From contig JAHITG010000085.1 of the NCBI GenBank assembly GCA_018817865.1, positions 1 to 7,832 of the forward strand: a stretch of 7,832 bases of DNA. Reading direction: 5' to 3'. This DNA comes from Spirochaetota bacterium. GTDB taxonomy: Bacteria > Spirochaetota > JAHITG01. The notes under the pieces were generated by a model. It saw only the letters and a program-made list of their open reading frames with translations, was not told the origin of the DNA and searched no databases. The position numbers were made by a program, and so were the translations under genes. Positions 1-6,173 of the stretch are shown piece after piece; the stretch's first letter is position 1, and every line of letters starts with the position of its first letter.

Positions 1-2839
1 CTTTCCCTACCAGGATATTACCCGGTTTAACATAGGCCCCGATCCTTATAATACCCTCTTCACCCAGATCAGCAAGAGAAGCTTCACTTAAATTGGGTAT
101 ATCACAGGTAATGATCTCTTTTCCCAGTTTTGTATCACGGGCCATAGTATCAAATTCTTCTATATGTACAGATGTCAAGGTATCGTCTTTGAGTAGTTTG
201 TCGCTGACAAGGATAGCATCCTCATAATTGTATCCTTCCCATGGCATAAAAGCAACCAGTACATTTTTTCCCAGGGAGAGTTCCCCGCCGTTTACACCCG
301 GGCCATCAGCAATAACATCTCCTTCTTTTACTTTATCCTTAACATTAACAATTGGTTTCTGATTATAACATGTACCCTGATTGGTCCTTCTGAACTTATC
401 CATCTCATAAATATCAAGGTCATTTTTATTATCCGGTTTTTCCGGTTTTACAACGATCCTCGAGGCTTCCACATCAACAACTTCACCGTTTCTTTTTGCA
501 GTTACAACAACACCGCTGTGAAAAGCTGCTATCGCTTCCATTCCCGTCTGAATAATAGGCTGCTCTGTTTTTAACAAAGGAACAGCCTGCCGCTGCATGT
601 TTGATCCCATCAAAGCCCGGTTTGCATCATCATGCTCGAGAAAAGGGATCAAAGAAGCTGAAACACTGAATATCTGCATCGGTGAAACATCCATATAATC
701 CACGGTTTTAGCCGGTACAAATTGAAAGTTGTTTTTAAAACGGGCACTGACCACTTTTTCCTTAAAACTTCCGTCATCTCTTAAAGGAGCATTGGCCTGT
801 GCTACGATCTTCACCTCTTCTTCGGCAGCAGTGAGATAATCGATCTTACTGGTAACGATTCCGTTTTCCACACGCCTATAGGGAGTCATGATAAATCCGT
901 ATTTGTTCAGCTTGGTCATTGTTGCCAGAGAGACGATGAGGCCGATATTAGGCCCTTCAGGTGTTTCGATCGGACACATTCTTCCATAATGAGTATAATG
1001 GACATCCCTTACTTCATATCCGGCTCTCTCCCGGGTTAATCCGCCGGGCCCTAAAGCATTCAGCCTTCTCTTATGGGTTAATTCAGACAAAGGATTTGTC
1101 TGATCCATGAATTGTGATAATTGAGAAGTCCCGAAAAATTCATTTATCGCACTTGAAACAGGTTTAATGCTTATCAGACTCTGAGGAGTAAATGATTCAG
1201 GGTCCTGTATGGTAAACCTCTCACGAATTATCCTTTCCAGCCTGGCAAAAGCTACTTTTAACTGATTTGTAAGCAATTCACCCATGCATCTTATCCTTCT
1301 ATTGGAAAGATGGTCTATATCATCCGGTTCGGCTTCCTGCAGATAGATCCGGATAATACGGTCAATAGTAAGTACAATATCATCGATCACTAAAGCAGTT
1401 GTGGTTATTGGAGGCTGGTATCTGAATTTTTCATTTATATTAAAGCGTCCTACTTCGTTAAGATGATAATTGTCTTCTTCAAAAAATATATTTTTAAACT
1501 CTTTTTCTACGGTTTTAGGATTAATAATATCACCGGGTTTAATTATGTTCATAATAGATTCAATGGCCATTAAAACAGAATTTTCCCTGTCTTTTACAAT
1601 ACTCTTGATGAGGACCAGCTCATCATGGTATTTATCGGTATCAAGAACATAAACATATGGAATCTCTTCAAATGCGATCTGTTCAATAATATCAGCTGTG
1701 ATCTTTTCTCCTACATCCAGCAATACTTCATCTCCTGCCTTATTTAAAATCGATACAGCCAGGTATTTACCCAGGAGGGCATCTATAATGCTGTCTTTAT
1801 TGACAGTTTTATCTTTGCCTATTACACCTATCTTTCTGGAGGTATAAAATGTATGTAAAATCGCCTGATTCAGATCATATAAATGAACTTTTTGCTCACT
1901 GGATTTCTGCTCACTTTCCTGTATCGTAATTATCTTATTAAATGAAATATATTTACAGTCCTTATAGTCTTTTACTATTTCATCGATCTTATTGGATCTC
2001 TCATAGGGAGTTTTCCCTAATTCAAACTCAACTTTAACTGTTTTTCCTTTTACCGGATCAGAAAGGATCTTTTTACTGATTATATATAAAGAATTATTAT
2101 CTTCTGTTAATTCAGACTCATTTTTAACAAAGAGGACCTTTCCTCCTACCGGTAGTTTAGGTGCATTTTCTCCGGGAAGACTGATCGTAACAGAAGCATT
2201 CCCCTTTTCAGCGATCTTATAAATATCCAGAGTACCCAGTCCAATAGCTTTTAAAAATGTTCCGAGCACGATCTTCCTCTTTCTGTCGATACGAACAATA
2301 AGGAATCCCTTATTGTCGATCTCGAATTCCAGCCAGGCTCCCTTATCAGGAATTATTTTTGTGGAATAGACACCATGCACATCATCATAACCGAAAAATA
2401 CTCCCGGCGAACGATGGATCTGATTTACCACTACTCGTTCAGCTCCGTTAATAATAAAAGTTCCCCTGGTTGTCATCAATGGAAGATCTCCGATAAAAAC
2501 ATCCTGCTCCCTGACTTCACCTGTAGTTCTAAAGATCAGTCTTAATTTAGCTTTAATAGGAACGGAATAACTTTTCCCTATCATACGGGCATCCATTTCA
2601 GAATACTTTGGTTCTCCCACATAATATTCAATGAACTCCAGTATGACATTGTTGTCAGGGGATATTATAGGAAAGACAGAAGTAAAAACACTTTTCAGAC
2701 CCTGATTCAGCCTGTCCTGGGGGGTTGTATCTTTCTGGAGGAACCAGTCATATGTATTTAACTGTATCTCAATTAAATTCGGAATAATATTTAAATTCTT
2801 TTGAAAGTTTCCAAAGAATTCCTTTTTTAACCTTTTCAT
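1..2839 (-). CDS. rpoB: DNA-directed RNA polymerase subunit beta, partial (C-terminus beyond window)
   Basis: This encodes the catalytic beta subunit of RNA polymerase. The reading frame is open from the ATG at 2837-2839 to the window edge, giving 946 complete codons and no stop. The start follows an AGGGAG Shine-Dalgarno 9 nt upstream. Visible landmarks are NLIEIQLNTYDWFL near residue 21, RGTFIINGAERVVVNQIHRSPGVFF (about 125-149, two joined motifs), DDIDHLSNRR (506-515), the rifampicin region GTSQLSQFMDQ...HKRRLNALGPGG (570-600), then PIETPEGPNIGLI, LEHDDANRALMGSNMQRQAV and PWEGYNYEDAIL. The frame ends at about E. coli residue 900, so the GDKMAGRHGNKG region and the C-terminal clamp are missing. 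Two oddities are Asn594 in place of E. coli Ser531, and a lobe expanded by roughly 110 residues (about 205-355) relative to small beta subunits. It lies 342 nt after rplL. rpoC is expected next but is outside the window. Confidence 0.98.
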   Translation of the reverse strand, partial: MKRLKKEFFGNFQKNLNIIPNLIEIQLNTYDWFLQKDTTPQDRLNQGLKSVFTSVFPIISPDNNVILEFIEYYVGEPKYSEMDARMIGKSYSVPIKAKLRLIFRTTGEVREQDVFIGDLPLMTTRGTFIINGAERVVVNQIHRSPGVFFGYDDVHGVYSTKIIPDKGAWLEFEIDNKGFLIVRIDRKRKIVLGTFLKAIGLGTLDIYKIAEKGNASVTISLPGENAPKLPVGGKVLFVKNESELTEDNNSLYIISKKILSDPVKGKTVKVEFELGKTPYERSNKIDEIVKDYKDCKYISFNKIITIQESEQKSSEQKVHLYDLNQAILHTFYTSRKIGVIGKDKTVNKDSIIDALLGKYLAVSILNKAGDEVLLDVGEKITADIIEQIAFEEIPYVYVLDTDKYHDELVLIKSIVKDRENSVLMAIESIMNIIKPGDIINPKTVEKEFKNIFFEEDNYHLNEVGRFNINEKFRYQPPITTTALVIDDIVLTIDRIIRIYLQEAEPDDIDHLSNRRIRCMGELLTNQLKVAFARLERIIRERFTIQDPESFTPQSLISIKPVSSAINEFFGTSQLSQFMDQTNPLSELTHKRRLNALGPGGLTRERAGYEVRDVHYTHYGRMCPIETPEGPNIGLIVSLATMTKLNKYGFIMTPYRRVENGIVTSKIDYLTAAEEEVKIVAQANAPLRDDGSFKEKVVSARFKNNFQFVPAKTVDYMDVSPMQIFSVSASLIPFLEHDDANRALMGSNMQRQAVPLLKTEQPIIQTGMEAIAAFHSGVVVTAKRNGEVVDVEASRIVVKPEKPDNKNDLDIYEMDKFRRTNQGTCYNQKPIVNVKDKVKEGDVIADGPGVNGGELSLGKNVLVAFMPWEGYNYEDAILVSDKLLKDDTLTSVHIEEFDTMARDTKLGKEIITCDIPNLSEASLADLGEEGIIRIGAYVKPGNILVGK
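1049..1138 (-). other. Rifampicin-resistance-determining region of rpoB with Asn at the Ser531 position
   Basis: These are residues 568-597 of the beta subunit, equivalent to E. coli 505-534 with a constant offset of 63. The E. coli contacts Gln513, Phe514, Asp516, His526, Arg529, Leu533 and Gly534 all have identical counterparts, but Ser531 is replaced by Asn594 (codon AAT, plus-strand bases 1058-1060). Asn here is known in Borrelia and Treponema and has been linked to natural rifampicin resistance. Resistance of this organism is an inference. Confidence 0.9.
1775..2227 (-). other. Lineage-specific insertion in the beta-subunit lobe
   Basis: Between the conserved VLGTFLKAIG (residues 191-200) and LGKYLAVSIL (356-365) lie about 150 residues, where small beta subunits such as that of Borrelia have roughly 30-40 by my recollection. 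The position is close to where E. coli carries its own lobe insertion SI1. The segment has no motif I recognise. It contains alternating short hydrophobic stretches suggestive of beta strands (VGGKVLFVKN, KTVKVEFELG) and a polar EQKSSEQK run. The boundaries are approximate because no alignment was run. Confidence 0.6.
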
Positions 2840-2848
2840 CCTTGTTTA

Positions 2849-2855
2849 CTCCCTA
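2849..2855 (-). promoter_or_regulatory. Shine-Dalgarno of rpoB
   Basis: The minus strand reads AGGGAGT followed by AAACAAGG and the ATG at 2839. This places a good ribosome binding site about 9 nt from the start and supports this ATG over later ones. Confidence 0.75.
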
Positions 2856-2878
2856 AAAAAGAGGATTTAATAATTTCA

Positions 2879-2913
2879 AGATAAAGACCAAATGATCGTT
2901 AGGATCTTTATCT
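2879..2913 (-). promoter_or_regulatory. Hairpin in the rplL-rpoB gap, proximal to rpoB
   Basis: AGATAAAGA (2913-2905) and TCTTTATCT (2887-2879) form a perfect 9-bp stem, extendable inward by a U-G and a C-G pair, with a loop of about 13 nt. No U-run follows directly; the nearest T-run is about 15 nt further on, just before the rpoB Shine-Dalgarno. It is therefore more likely an attenuation, processing or RNA-stability element than a simple terminator. In E. coli the same gap holds an attenuator and an RNase III site, so a role in setting the ratio of ribosomal protein to polymerase message is a reasonable inference. Confidence 0.5.
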
Positions 2914-2925
2914 CTTATAAACTTA

Positions 2926-2945
2926 TAGTCCCTCATCAGGAACTA
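2926..2945 (-). promoter_or_regulatory. Short hairpin in the rplL-rpoB gap
   Basis: The minus strand reads TAGTTCC, TGATGA, GGGACTA: a 7-bp stem with one G-U pair and a 6-nt loop. It lies 12 nt upstream (in transcript order) of the larger hairpin ending at 2913, so the two may act as a pair in the rpoB leader. Its function is unknown. Confidence 0.4.
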
Positions 2946-3088
2946 ATGTCCTTTCTCAAGCTGCAAAAAGAGGGTCAGAAATAAAAGTACATATGAATTT
3001 TGAAATATTCGAACTTCCAGTGCCGGTTGTATCTGGTAAAAACATGAAATAATTCATTAATCCACGAACCCCAACTGTTCTTTGGATA

Positions 3089-3180
3089 TTAGAATCTTCA
3101 AATTTCTTGATCTTTAAATCATTGAATTTTTGAATCTTCAAATTTTTGAATCTTCAAATTTTTTAATTTCAAATCTTTCA
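3089..3180. repeat. 16-bp tandem repeat array with internal dyad symmetry
   Basis: The unit on the plus strand is TTGAATCTTCAAATTT. Two perfect copies lie head to tail at 3130-3145 and 3146-3161. A further copy with one change in the first bases lies at 3089-3105, degenerate units lie at about 3107-3122 and 3162-3180, and a half unit sits at 3122-3129. Each unit contains TTGAA-TC-TTCAA, an interrupted palindrome. The array begins one base after the rplL stop codon. There are no unique spacers, so this is not a CRISPR array. Confidence 0.8.
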
Positions 3181-3181
3181 G

Positions 3182-3586
3182 TTATTTAATTTCAACGGTG
3201 GCACCGGCAGCTTCGAGTTTCTTTTTAATCTCATCAGCCTCTTCTTTGGATACTTTTTCCTTTACCGGTTTACCGCCTGCATCCACGAGTTCTTTTGCTT
3301 CTTTCAGACCAAGACTCGTAAGCGCTCGAACTTCTTTTATAACCTGGATCTTCTGAGCACCTGCTGCTTTTAATATAACATCAAATTCAGCCTTTTCTTC
3401 TGCAGCGTCAGCCCCGCCAGCTGCAGGCGCACCACCAGCCGCTGCTGCGACAGGTGCAACCATAGCTGCTGCGGAAACATCAAATTTTTCTTCCAAAGAT
3501 TTAACCAATGCATTTAATTCCAGTACTGTCATATTTTCAACAGATGAAATAATTTGATCAGCTGTAACATTTTCCTTAGTAGTCAT
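3182..3586 (-). CDS. rplL: Large ribosomal subunit protein bL12 (L7/L12)
   Basis: L7/L12 is the multicopy stalk protein that recruits and activates the translational GTPases on the 50S subunit. The 134-residue product shows the full layout. An N-terminal dimerisation helix pair that binds L10 spans about residues 8-38 (QIISSVENMTVLELNALVKS). An Ala/Gly/Pro-rich hinge spans about 39-64. The globular C-terminal domain begins at EKAEFDVIL (64-72) and includes KIQVIKEVRALTSLGLKEAK, the factor-binding face. It is slightly longer than the usual 120-128 residues because of an N-terminal extension and a long hinge. The start ATG (3584-3586) has a perfect AGGAGGT Shine-Dalgarno at 3597-3603, the strongest in the cluster, as suits a protein needed in several copies per ribosome. 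It follows rplJ by 28 nt. Confidence 0.98.
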   Translation of the reverse strand: MTTKENVTADQIISSVENMTVLELNALVKSLEEKFDVSAAAMVAPVAAAAGGAPAAGGADAAEEKAEFDVILKAAGAQKIQVIKEVRALTSLGLKEAKELVDAGGKPVKEKVSKEEADEIKKKLEAAGATVEIK

Positions 3587-3596
3587 ATACTTATTA

Positions 3597-3603
3597 ACCT
3601 CCT
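3597..3603 (-). promoter_or_regulatory. Strong Shine-Dalgarno of rplL
   Basis: The minus strand reads AGGAGGT, a full match to the anti-Shine-Dalgarno core, 10 nt before the ATG. It is the best match of any gene here, consistent with L7/L12 being made in excess over L10. Confidence 0.85.
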
Positions 3604-3614
3604 GACATATAACC

Positions 3615-4133
3615 TTATTTTTTTTTATTTTCTATTGCTTTTAAAACTAAAACAGGTTTCTTTAAAATCCACTTCAGCCCAAATACAAACCTGTTGACAG
3701 GCGACTTTAAAGCATTCACCAATCTGGCCAGTAATTGATCTCTTGATGGCAATAGAGAGATCTCTTTCAGCTCATCAATACCATATATCTTTTTTCCAAG
3801 ATATCCTAATTTGATCTTGAATGCTTCGTTATCTTTTGCATAACTGTGAACGATAGAGACAGTCCTGACAAAATCATCATTCTTGCAGACGACCAGAGCA
3901 ACCGGGCCGACAAACCAATCATCCTGAAAATCAAGTTCCAGTTTTTTATAAGCCTGTTTTGCCAACCTGTTTTTTATTACTTTAAACTCACTGTCTACTT
4001 CAAAGAGCTTCCGCCTCAATTCTGTCATTTTAGCAACATTAAGTCCTTTATATTCAGTAAAGATCAGATGTTTGCTCTCTTTCAGGTTTTTAACCAGCTC
4101 TTCAACCGCATTTATTTTATATTGCTGAACCAT
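3615..4133 (-). CDS. rplJ: Large ribosomal subunit protein uL10
   Basis: L10 anchors L7/L12 dimers to 23S rRNA next to L11, forming the base of the ribosomal stalk. The 172-residue product has the typical N-terminal globular domain: the segment VEELVKNLKESKHLIFTEYKGL (about 10-31), then MTELRRKL and FKVIKNRLAKQA, and the VGPVALV segment (about 76-82). The C-terminal part (residues 130-172) is helical and Lys-rich and should hold the L7/L12-binding helix. The length is normal. The ATG at 4131-4133 follows GAGGGAG (4141-4147) by 7 nt. It sits between rplA and rplL in the usual order. The 47-nt gap to rplA is short for the long kink-turn leader used for L10 autoregulation in E. coli, so that control may differ here. 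Confidence 0.97.
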   Translation of the reverse strand: MVQQYKINAVEELVKNLKESKHLIFTEYKGLNVAKMTELRRKLFEVDSEFKVIKNRLAKQAYKKLELDFQDDWFVGPVALVVCKNDDFVRTVSIVHSYAKDNEAFKIKLGYLGKKIYGIDELKEISLLPSRDQLLARLVNALKSPVNRFVFGLKWILKKPVLVLKAIENKKK

Positions 4134-4180
4134 ATCCTAACTCCCTCATTTTAAAAATTATATCTGATGACAGATCTATT

Positions 4181-4873
4181 CTACTGGAACTCTTGGAACT
4201 CTCGATAATTGATCTTCAGCCCAGGACCCATGGTCTTGGAGATCGAAACACTGCGGATATATTCTCCCTTTACATCGTGAGGTTTAGTCTTTAATAAACT
4301 GGAATAGAACTCGGAGATGTTCTCGGATAACATCTTCTCCTCCATGGAGACTTTACCTGTACTCAGGGCTACAATACCGGTTTTATCGGATTTGAATTCC
4401 GTCTTTCCCTTTTTTATCTCCCCTACCGCCTGTTTCAATTCAAAAGTAACTGTCCCTGTCTTTGGATTCGGCATAAGCCCTTTACGGCCCAATGTAGGAC
4501 CAAGTTTACTGACTTCCTTCATCATGTCCGGAGTAGCAACTACGGCATCAAAATCAAACCATCCTTTCTGTACTTTTTCGATCAGGTCACTGTCTCCTAC
4601 ATAATCAGCACCGGCCTTTTTTGCTTCTTCAGCCTTCTCTCCCTTGGCAAGAACAAGAACCTTTTTAGGTTTCCCGAAAATATGCGGAAAGGTTACAACA
4701 CCTCTTATCCTCTGCCCTTTACCCATATGTAAACGAACCTGTATATCCAGAGATTCATCATACTTCAATTTTGGCATCTCTTTCACCAGCTTTAAGGCTT
4801 CTTCTAAAGAATATATTTTTTCCCTGTCAACCTTCTCAACCGATGCTTTGTATTTCTTACTCTTCTTTGCCAT
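4181..4873 (-). CDS. rplA: Large ribosomal subunit protein uL1
   Basis: L1 forms the mobile stalk at the ribosomal E site and in many bacteria also represses its own operon by binding mRNA. The 230-residue product is full length. Recognisable parts are KKYKASVEKVDREKIYSLEEA (two adjoining pieces near residues 6-26), ADYVGDSDLI (about 90-99), DAVVATPDMMKEVSKLGPTL, GRKGLMPNPKTGTVTFEL and the C-terminal SVSISKTMGPGLKINY. Two departures from the common pattern stand out. The region before RIRG is about 2 residues shorter than the usual form, and the usual PHGTGK reads PHIFGK. As I recall it, Borrelia L1 has similar changes (VRDTIVLPNQFMKPK), so these look like spirochaete traits. The C-terminal tail REFQEFQ is unusual. 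The ATG at 4871-4873 has GAGGT 6 nt upstream. Confidence 0.97.
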   Translation of the reverse strand: MAKKSKKYKASVEKVDREKIYSLEEALKLVKEMPKLKYDESLDIQVRLHMGKGQRIRGVVTFPHIFGKPKKVLVLAKGEKAEEAKKAGADYVGDSDLIEKVQKGWFDFDAVVATPDMMKEVSKLGPTLGRKGLMPNPKTGTVTFELKQAVGEIKKGKTEFKSDKTGIVALSTGKVSMEEKMLSENISEFYSSLLKTKPHDVKGEYIRSVSISKTMGPGLKINYREFQEFQ

Positions 4874-4904
4874 ATTAATACCTCTTCTTTAGCTGCGCTA
4901 ACGA

Positions 4905-5327
4905 CTACTCTACTTCGACACCCATATTTTTTGCAGTTCCGGCAATGATCTTCATAGCAGCTTCAATATCATTCGCATTCAAATCCTGCATTTTTTCCTT
5001 TGCGATCGCCTCCAGCTTATCCCTGGTTAATTTTCCGACTTTCTCCTTGCTCGACTCACTGGATCCTTTTTTTATGTTTAAGGCTTTTTTAATCAAAACA
5101 GCTGCCGGCGGTGTTTTTGTAATAAAGGAAAATGTCTTATCCTTATATACTGTGATCACAACCGGGATGATCGTATCACCCATCTTGGATGTTTTTTCAT
5201 TAAACGTCTTACAGAAATCCATAATATTCAGGCCGTGCTGACCGAGGGCCGGGCCCACAGGCGGTGCCGGATTTGCTTTCCCCGCCGGTATCTGCAATTT
5301 AATTAATGCTGAAATAGGTTTTGCCAT
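4905..5327 (-). CDS. rplK: Large ribosomal subunit protein uL11
   Basis: L11 binds the GTPase-associated region of 23S rRNA, forms the stalk base with L10 and is needed for RelA activation in many bacteria. The 140-residue product is of standard length and colinear with E. coli L11. The N-terminal domain has LQIPAGKANPAPPVGPALGQ (about 11-30) with the proline pair that lines the thiopeptide site, followed by NIMDFCKTFN, PVVITVYKDKTFSF and TKTPPAAVLIKKA. The rRNA-binding C-terminal domain has KVGKLTRDKL, NANDIEAAMKIIAGTAKNMG and VEVE at the end. The ATG at 5325-5327 follows GAGGTG by 5 nt. It starts 35 nt after nusG and ends 31 nt before rplA, so it is clearly in the same operon. Confidence 0.98.
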   Translation of the reverse strand: MAKPISALIKLQIPAGKANPAPPVGPALGQHGLNIMDFCKTFNEKTSKMGDTIIPVVITVYKDKTFSFITKTPPAAVLIKKALNIKKGSSESSKEKVGKLTRDKLEAIAKEKMQDLNANDIEAAMKIIAGTAKNMGVEVE

Positions 5328-5362
5328 TTATACACCTCAATATCTAATGATATCTTTTTATG

Positions 5363-5905
5363 CTATACTCTTTCGATCTGTAAAAAATCCAGATCAACCG
5401 GTGTGGGCCGGCCGAATATCTCCACCTGGACTTTAATACGTCCTTTCTCAGGATGTATCTCTTCAACAACACCCTGAAACCCTTTAAAGGGGCCATCAAT
5501 GATCTTAACTTTTTCATCTATACTTACAAATATTTTCGAACTGGTCTTCTCTCCCTCAGTTACAATTTTTTCCGTTTTGTTCAGGATCTCCTTGACATCA
5601 GAAACAGGCAACGGCTTTGGAAGCTGTCCTACTTTAGCTCCTAAAAAATTTGTAATACCCGGAACCTTTCGTATGATGTTCATATTCTCATTGCTCATCA
5701 TCATCTCGATCAGGACATATCCGGGAAAAAATTTTCTTTCCTTACTGACCTTTTTACTGTTATGCATTTCAACGATCTGCTCAACAGGAACTTTTACGTC
5801 ATATACAATATCCTTAAATTCTCCGCTTTCGATCTTTTTTTTAATAACATTAAAAGCCCTTTTTTCCTGGGACGATAATGTATGAGCAATATACCATCCT
5901 TTCAT
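5363..5905 (-). CDS. nusG: Transcription termination/antitermination factor NusG
   Basis: NusG binds the RNA polymerase clamp, modulates pausing and links polymerase to Rho or to the ribosome through S10. The 180-residue product has an NGN domain (about 1-115) starting MKGWYIAHTLSSQEKRA and including KFFPGYVLIEMMM and VPGITNFLG. A linker follows, and then a C-terminal KOW domain (about 131-180) with VKIIDGPFKGFQGVVEEI and FGRPTPVDLDFLQIERV. No extra domain is present. Its ATG (5903-5905) overlaps the secE stop in a TAATG junction, and only a weak GGTG stands where a Shine-Dalgarno should be, so translation is probably coupled to secE. Confidence 0.98.
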   Translation of the reverse strand: MKGWYIAHTLSSQEKRAFNVIKKKIESGEFKDIVYDVKVPVEQIVEMHNSKKVSKERKFFPGYVLIEMMMSNENMNIIRKVPGITNFLGAKVGQLPKPLPVSDVKEILNKTEKIVTEGEKTSSKIFVSIDEKVKIIDGPFKGFQGVVEEIHPEKGRIKVQVEIFGRPTPVDLDFLQIERV

Positions 5906-6087
5906 TATTTCAACACCATCTTTATAATTTCTGATATACCCTTATCTACCAGCCCAAGAAATACTGAAATAATAATCACCGTCACCAAAACCACATAAGT
6001 TGAAGATTTTACTTCTTCCTTATCCGGCCAGGAAACTTTCTTTAATTCCGCAATAGAGAGTTTAATAAATTCCAATAATTTCTTCAT
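5905..6087 (-). CDS. secE: Preprotein translocase subunit SecE
   Basis: SecE clamps the two halves of SecY in the protein-conducting channel of the inner membrane. The product is 60 residues: a short amphipathic N-terminal helix ending in the family signature ELKKVSWP (14-21), then one transmembrane segment at about 30-48 (TYVVLVTVIIISVFLGLVD). It is the short single-span form common outside Gammaproteobacteria. I chose the ATG at 6085-6087. A GTG at 6094-6096 would add three residues (MKI), but it lies inside the AAGGTG that serves as the Shine-Dalgarno for the ATG and would have only tRNA sequence upstream. The stop overlaps the nusG start. The gene follows tRNA-Trp with just 12 nt between. 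Confidence 0.95.
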   Translation of the reverse strand: MKKLLEFIKLSIAELKKVSWPDKEEVKSSTYVVLVTVIIISVFLGLVDKGISEIIKMVLK

Positions 6088-6093
6088 AATTTT

Positions 6094-6099
6094 CACCTT
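6094..6099 (-). promoter_or_regulatory. Shine-Dalgarno of secE, abutting the tRNA-Trp 3' end
   Basis: The minus strand reads AAGGTG and then AAAATT before the ATG at 6087. The motif starts at the first base after the tRNA discriminator (G at 6100). It decides the secE start in favour of the ATG and against the in-frame GTG contained in the motif itself. Confidence 0.75.
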
Positions 6100-6173
6100 C
6101 AGGCCCGGCAGGACTTGAACCTGCAGCCCCCGGTTTTGGAGACCGGTGCTCTAGCCAATTGAGCTACGGACCT
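6100..6173 (-). tRNA. tRNA-Trp(CCA)
   Basis: The minus strand folds into a complete cloverleaf. The acceptor stem AGGTCCG/CGGGCCT has one U-G pair, the D arm is GCTC...GAGC, the anticodon arm is CCGGT-CTCCAAA-ACCGG with anticodon CCA, and the T arm is GCAGG-TTCAAGT-CCTGC. The discriminator is G, as expected for tRNA-Trp, and the A1-U72 pair matches bacterial tRNA-Trp. The 3' CCA is not encoded (GAA follows), so it must be added by tRNA nucleotidyltransferase. The 5' end shares two bases with the rpmG stop codon. Lying between rpmG and secE is the conserved position of this tRNA in many bacteria. Confidence 0.97.

Larger units (their letters stand above)
2840..3181 (-). other. 342-nt non-coding gap between rplL and rpoB
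   Basis: This is the longest gene-free stretch inside the cluster; the other gaps are about 50 nt or less. In transcript order it holds a 16-bp palindromic tandem repeat array directly after the rplL stop, then about 140 nt with no feature I can name, then two hairpins and the rpoB Shine-Dalgarno. One 61-codon frame crosses it, but that frame starts with TTG, lacks a ribosome binding site and begins inside the repeats, so I do not call it a gene. I found no convincing -35/-10 pair, though an internal promoter cannot be ruled out. Confidence 0.7.

Noticed and set aside
1470..1652. Plus-strand frames antisense to rpoB, rplJ, rplA, rplK, nusG and the MCP gene
   Set aside because: They lie opposite strongly conserved genes, have no ribosome binding sites or recognisable motifs, and are shadows of the real frames.
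2916..2960. Internal rpoB promoter using TATAAG near 2922-2927 as -10
   Set aside because: No -35 with more than weak similarity stands at a suitable distance, and the bases overlap a hairpin arm.
2956..3141. 61-codon minus-strand frame in the rplL-rpoB gap
   Set aside because: It starts with TTG inside the tandem repeat, has no Shine-Dalgarno, and its N-terminal half is just the translated repeat. The rest has no recognisable family.
3089..3180. CRISPR array
   Set aside because: The units are 16 bp and directly adjacent or degenerate, with no unique spacers, and no cas gene is present.
4150..4180. Terminator or L10 leader between rplA and rplJ
   Set aside because: Only a 5-bp ATCTG/CAGAT stem with a 4-nt loop is visible. 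The gap of 47 nt shows no kink-turn, so neither call is supported.
5340..5353. L1-binding operator before rplK
   Set aside because: A 5-bp ATATC/GATAT hairpin is present in the nusG-rplK gap, but it lacks anything I can recognise as the L1 target seen in other bacteria.
6085..6096. GTG at 6094-6096 as the secE start
   Set aside because: The GTG is part of the AAGGTG Shine-Dalgarno for the ATG at 6085-6087, and nothing but tRNA sequence lies upstream to bind the ribosome.
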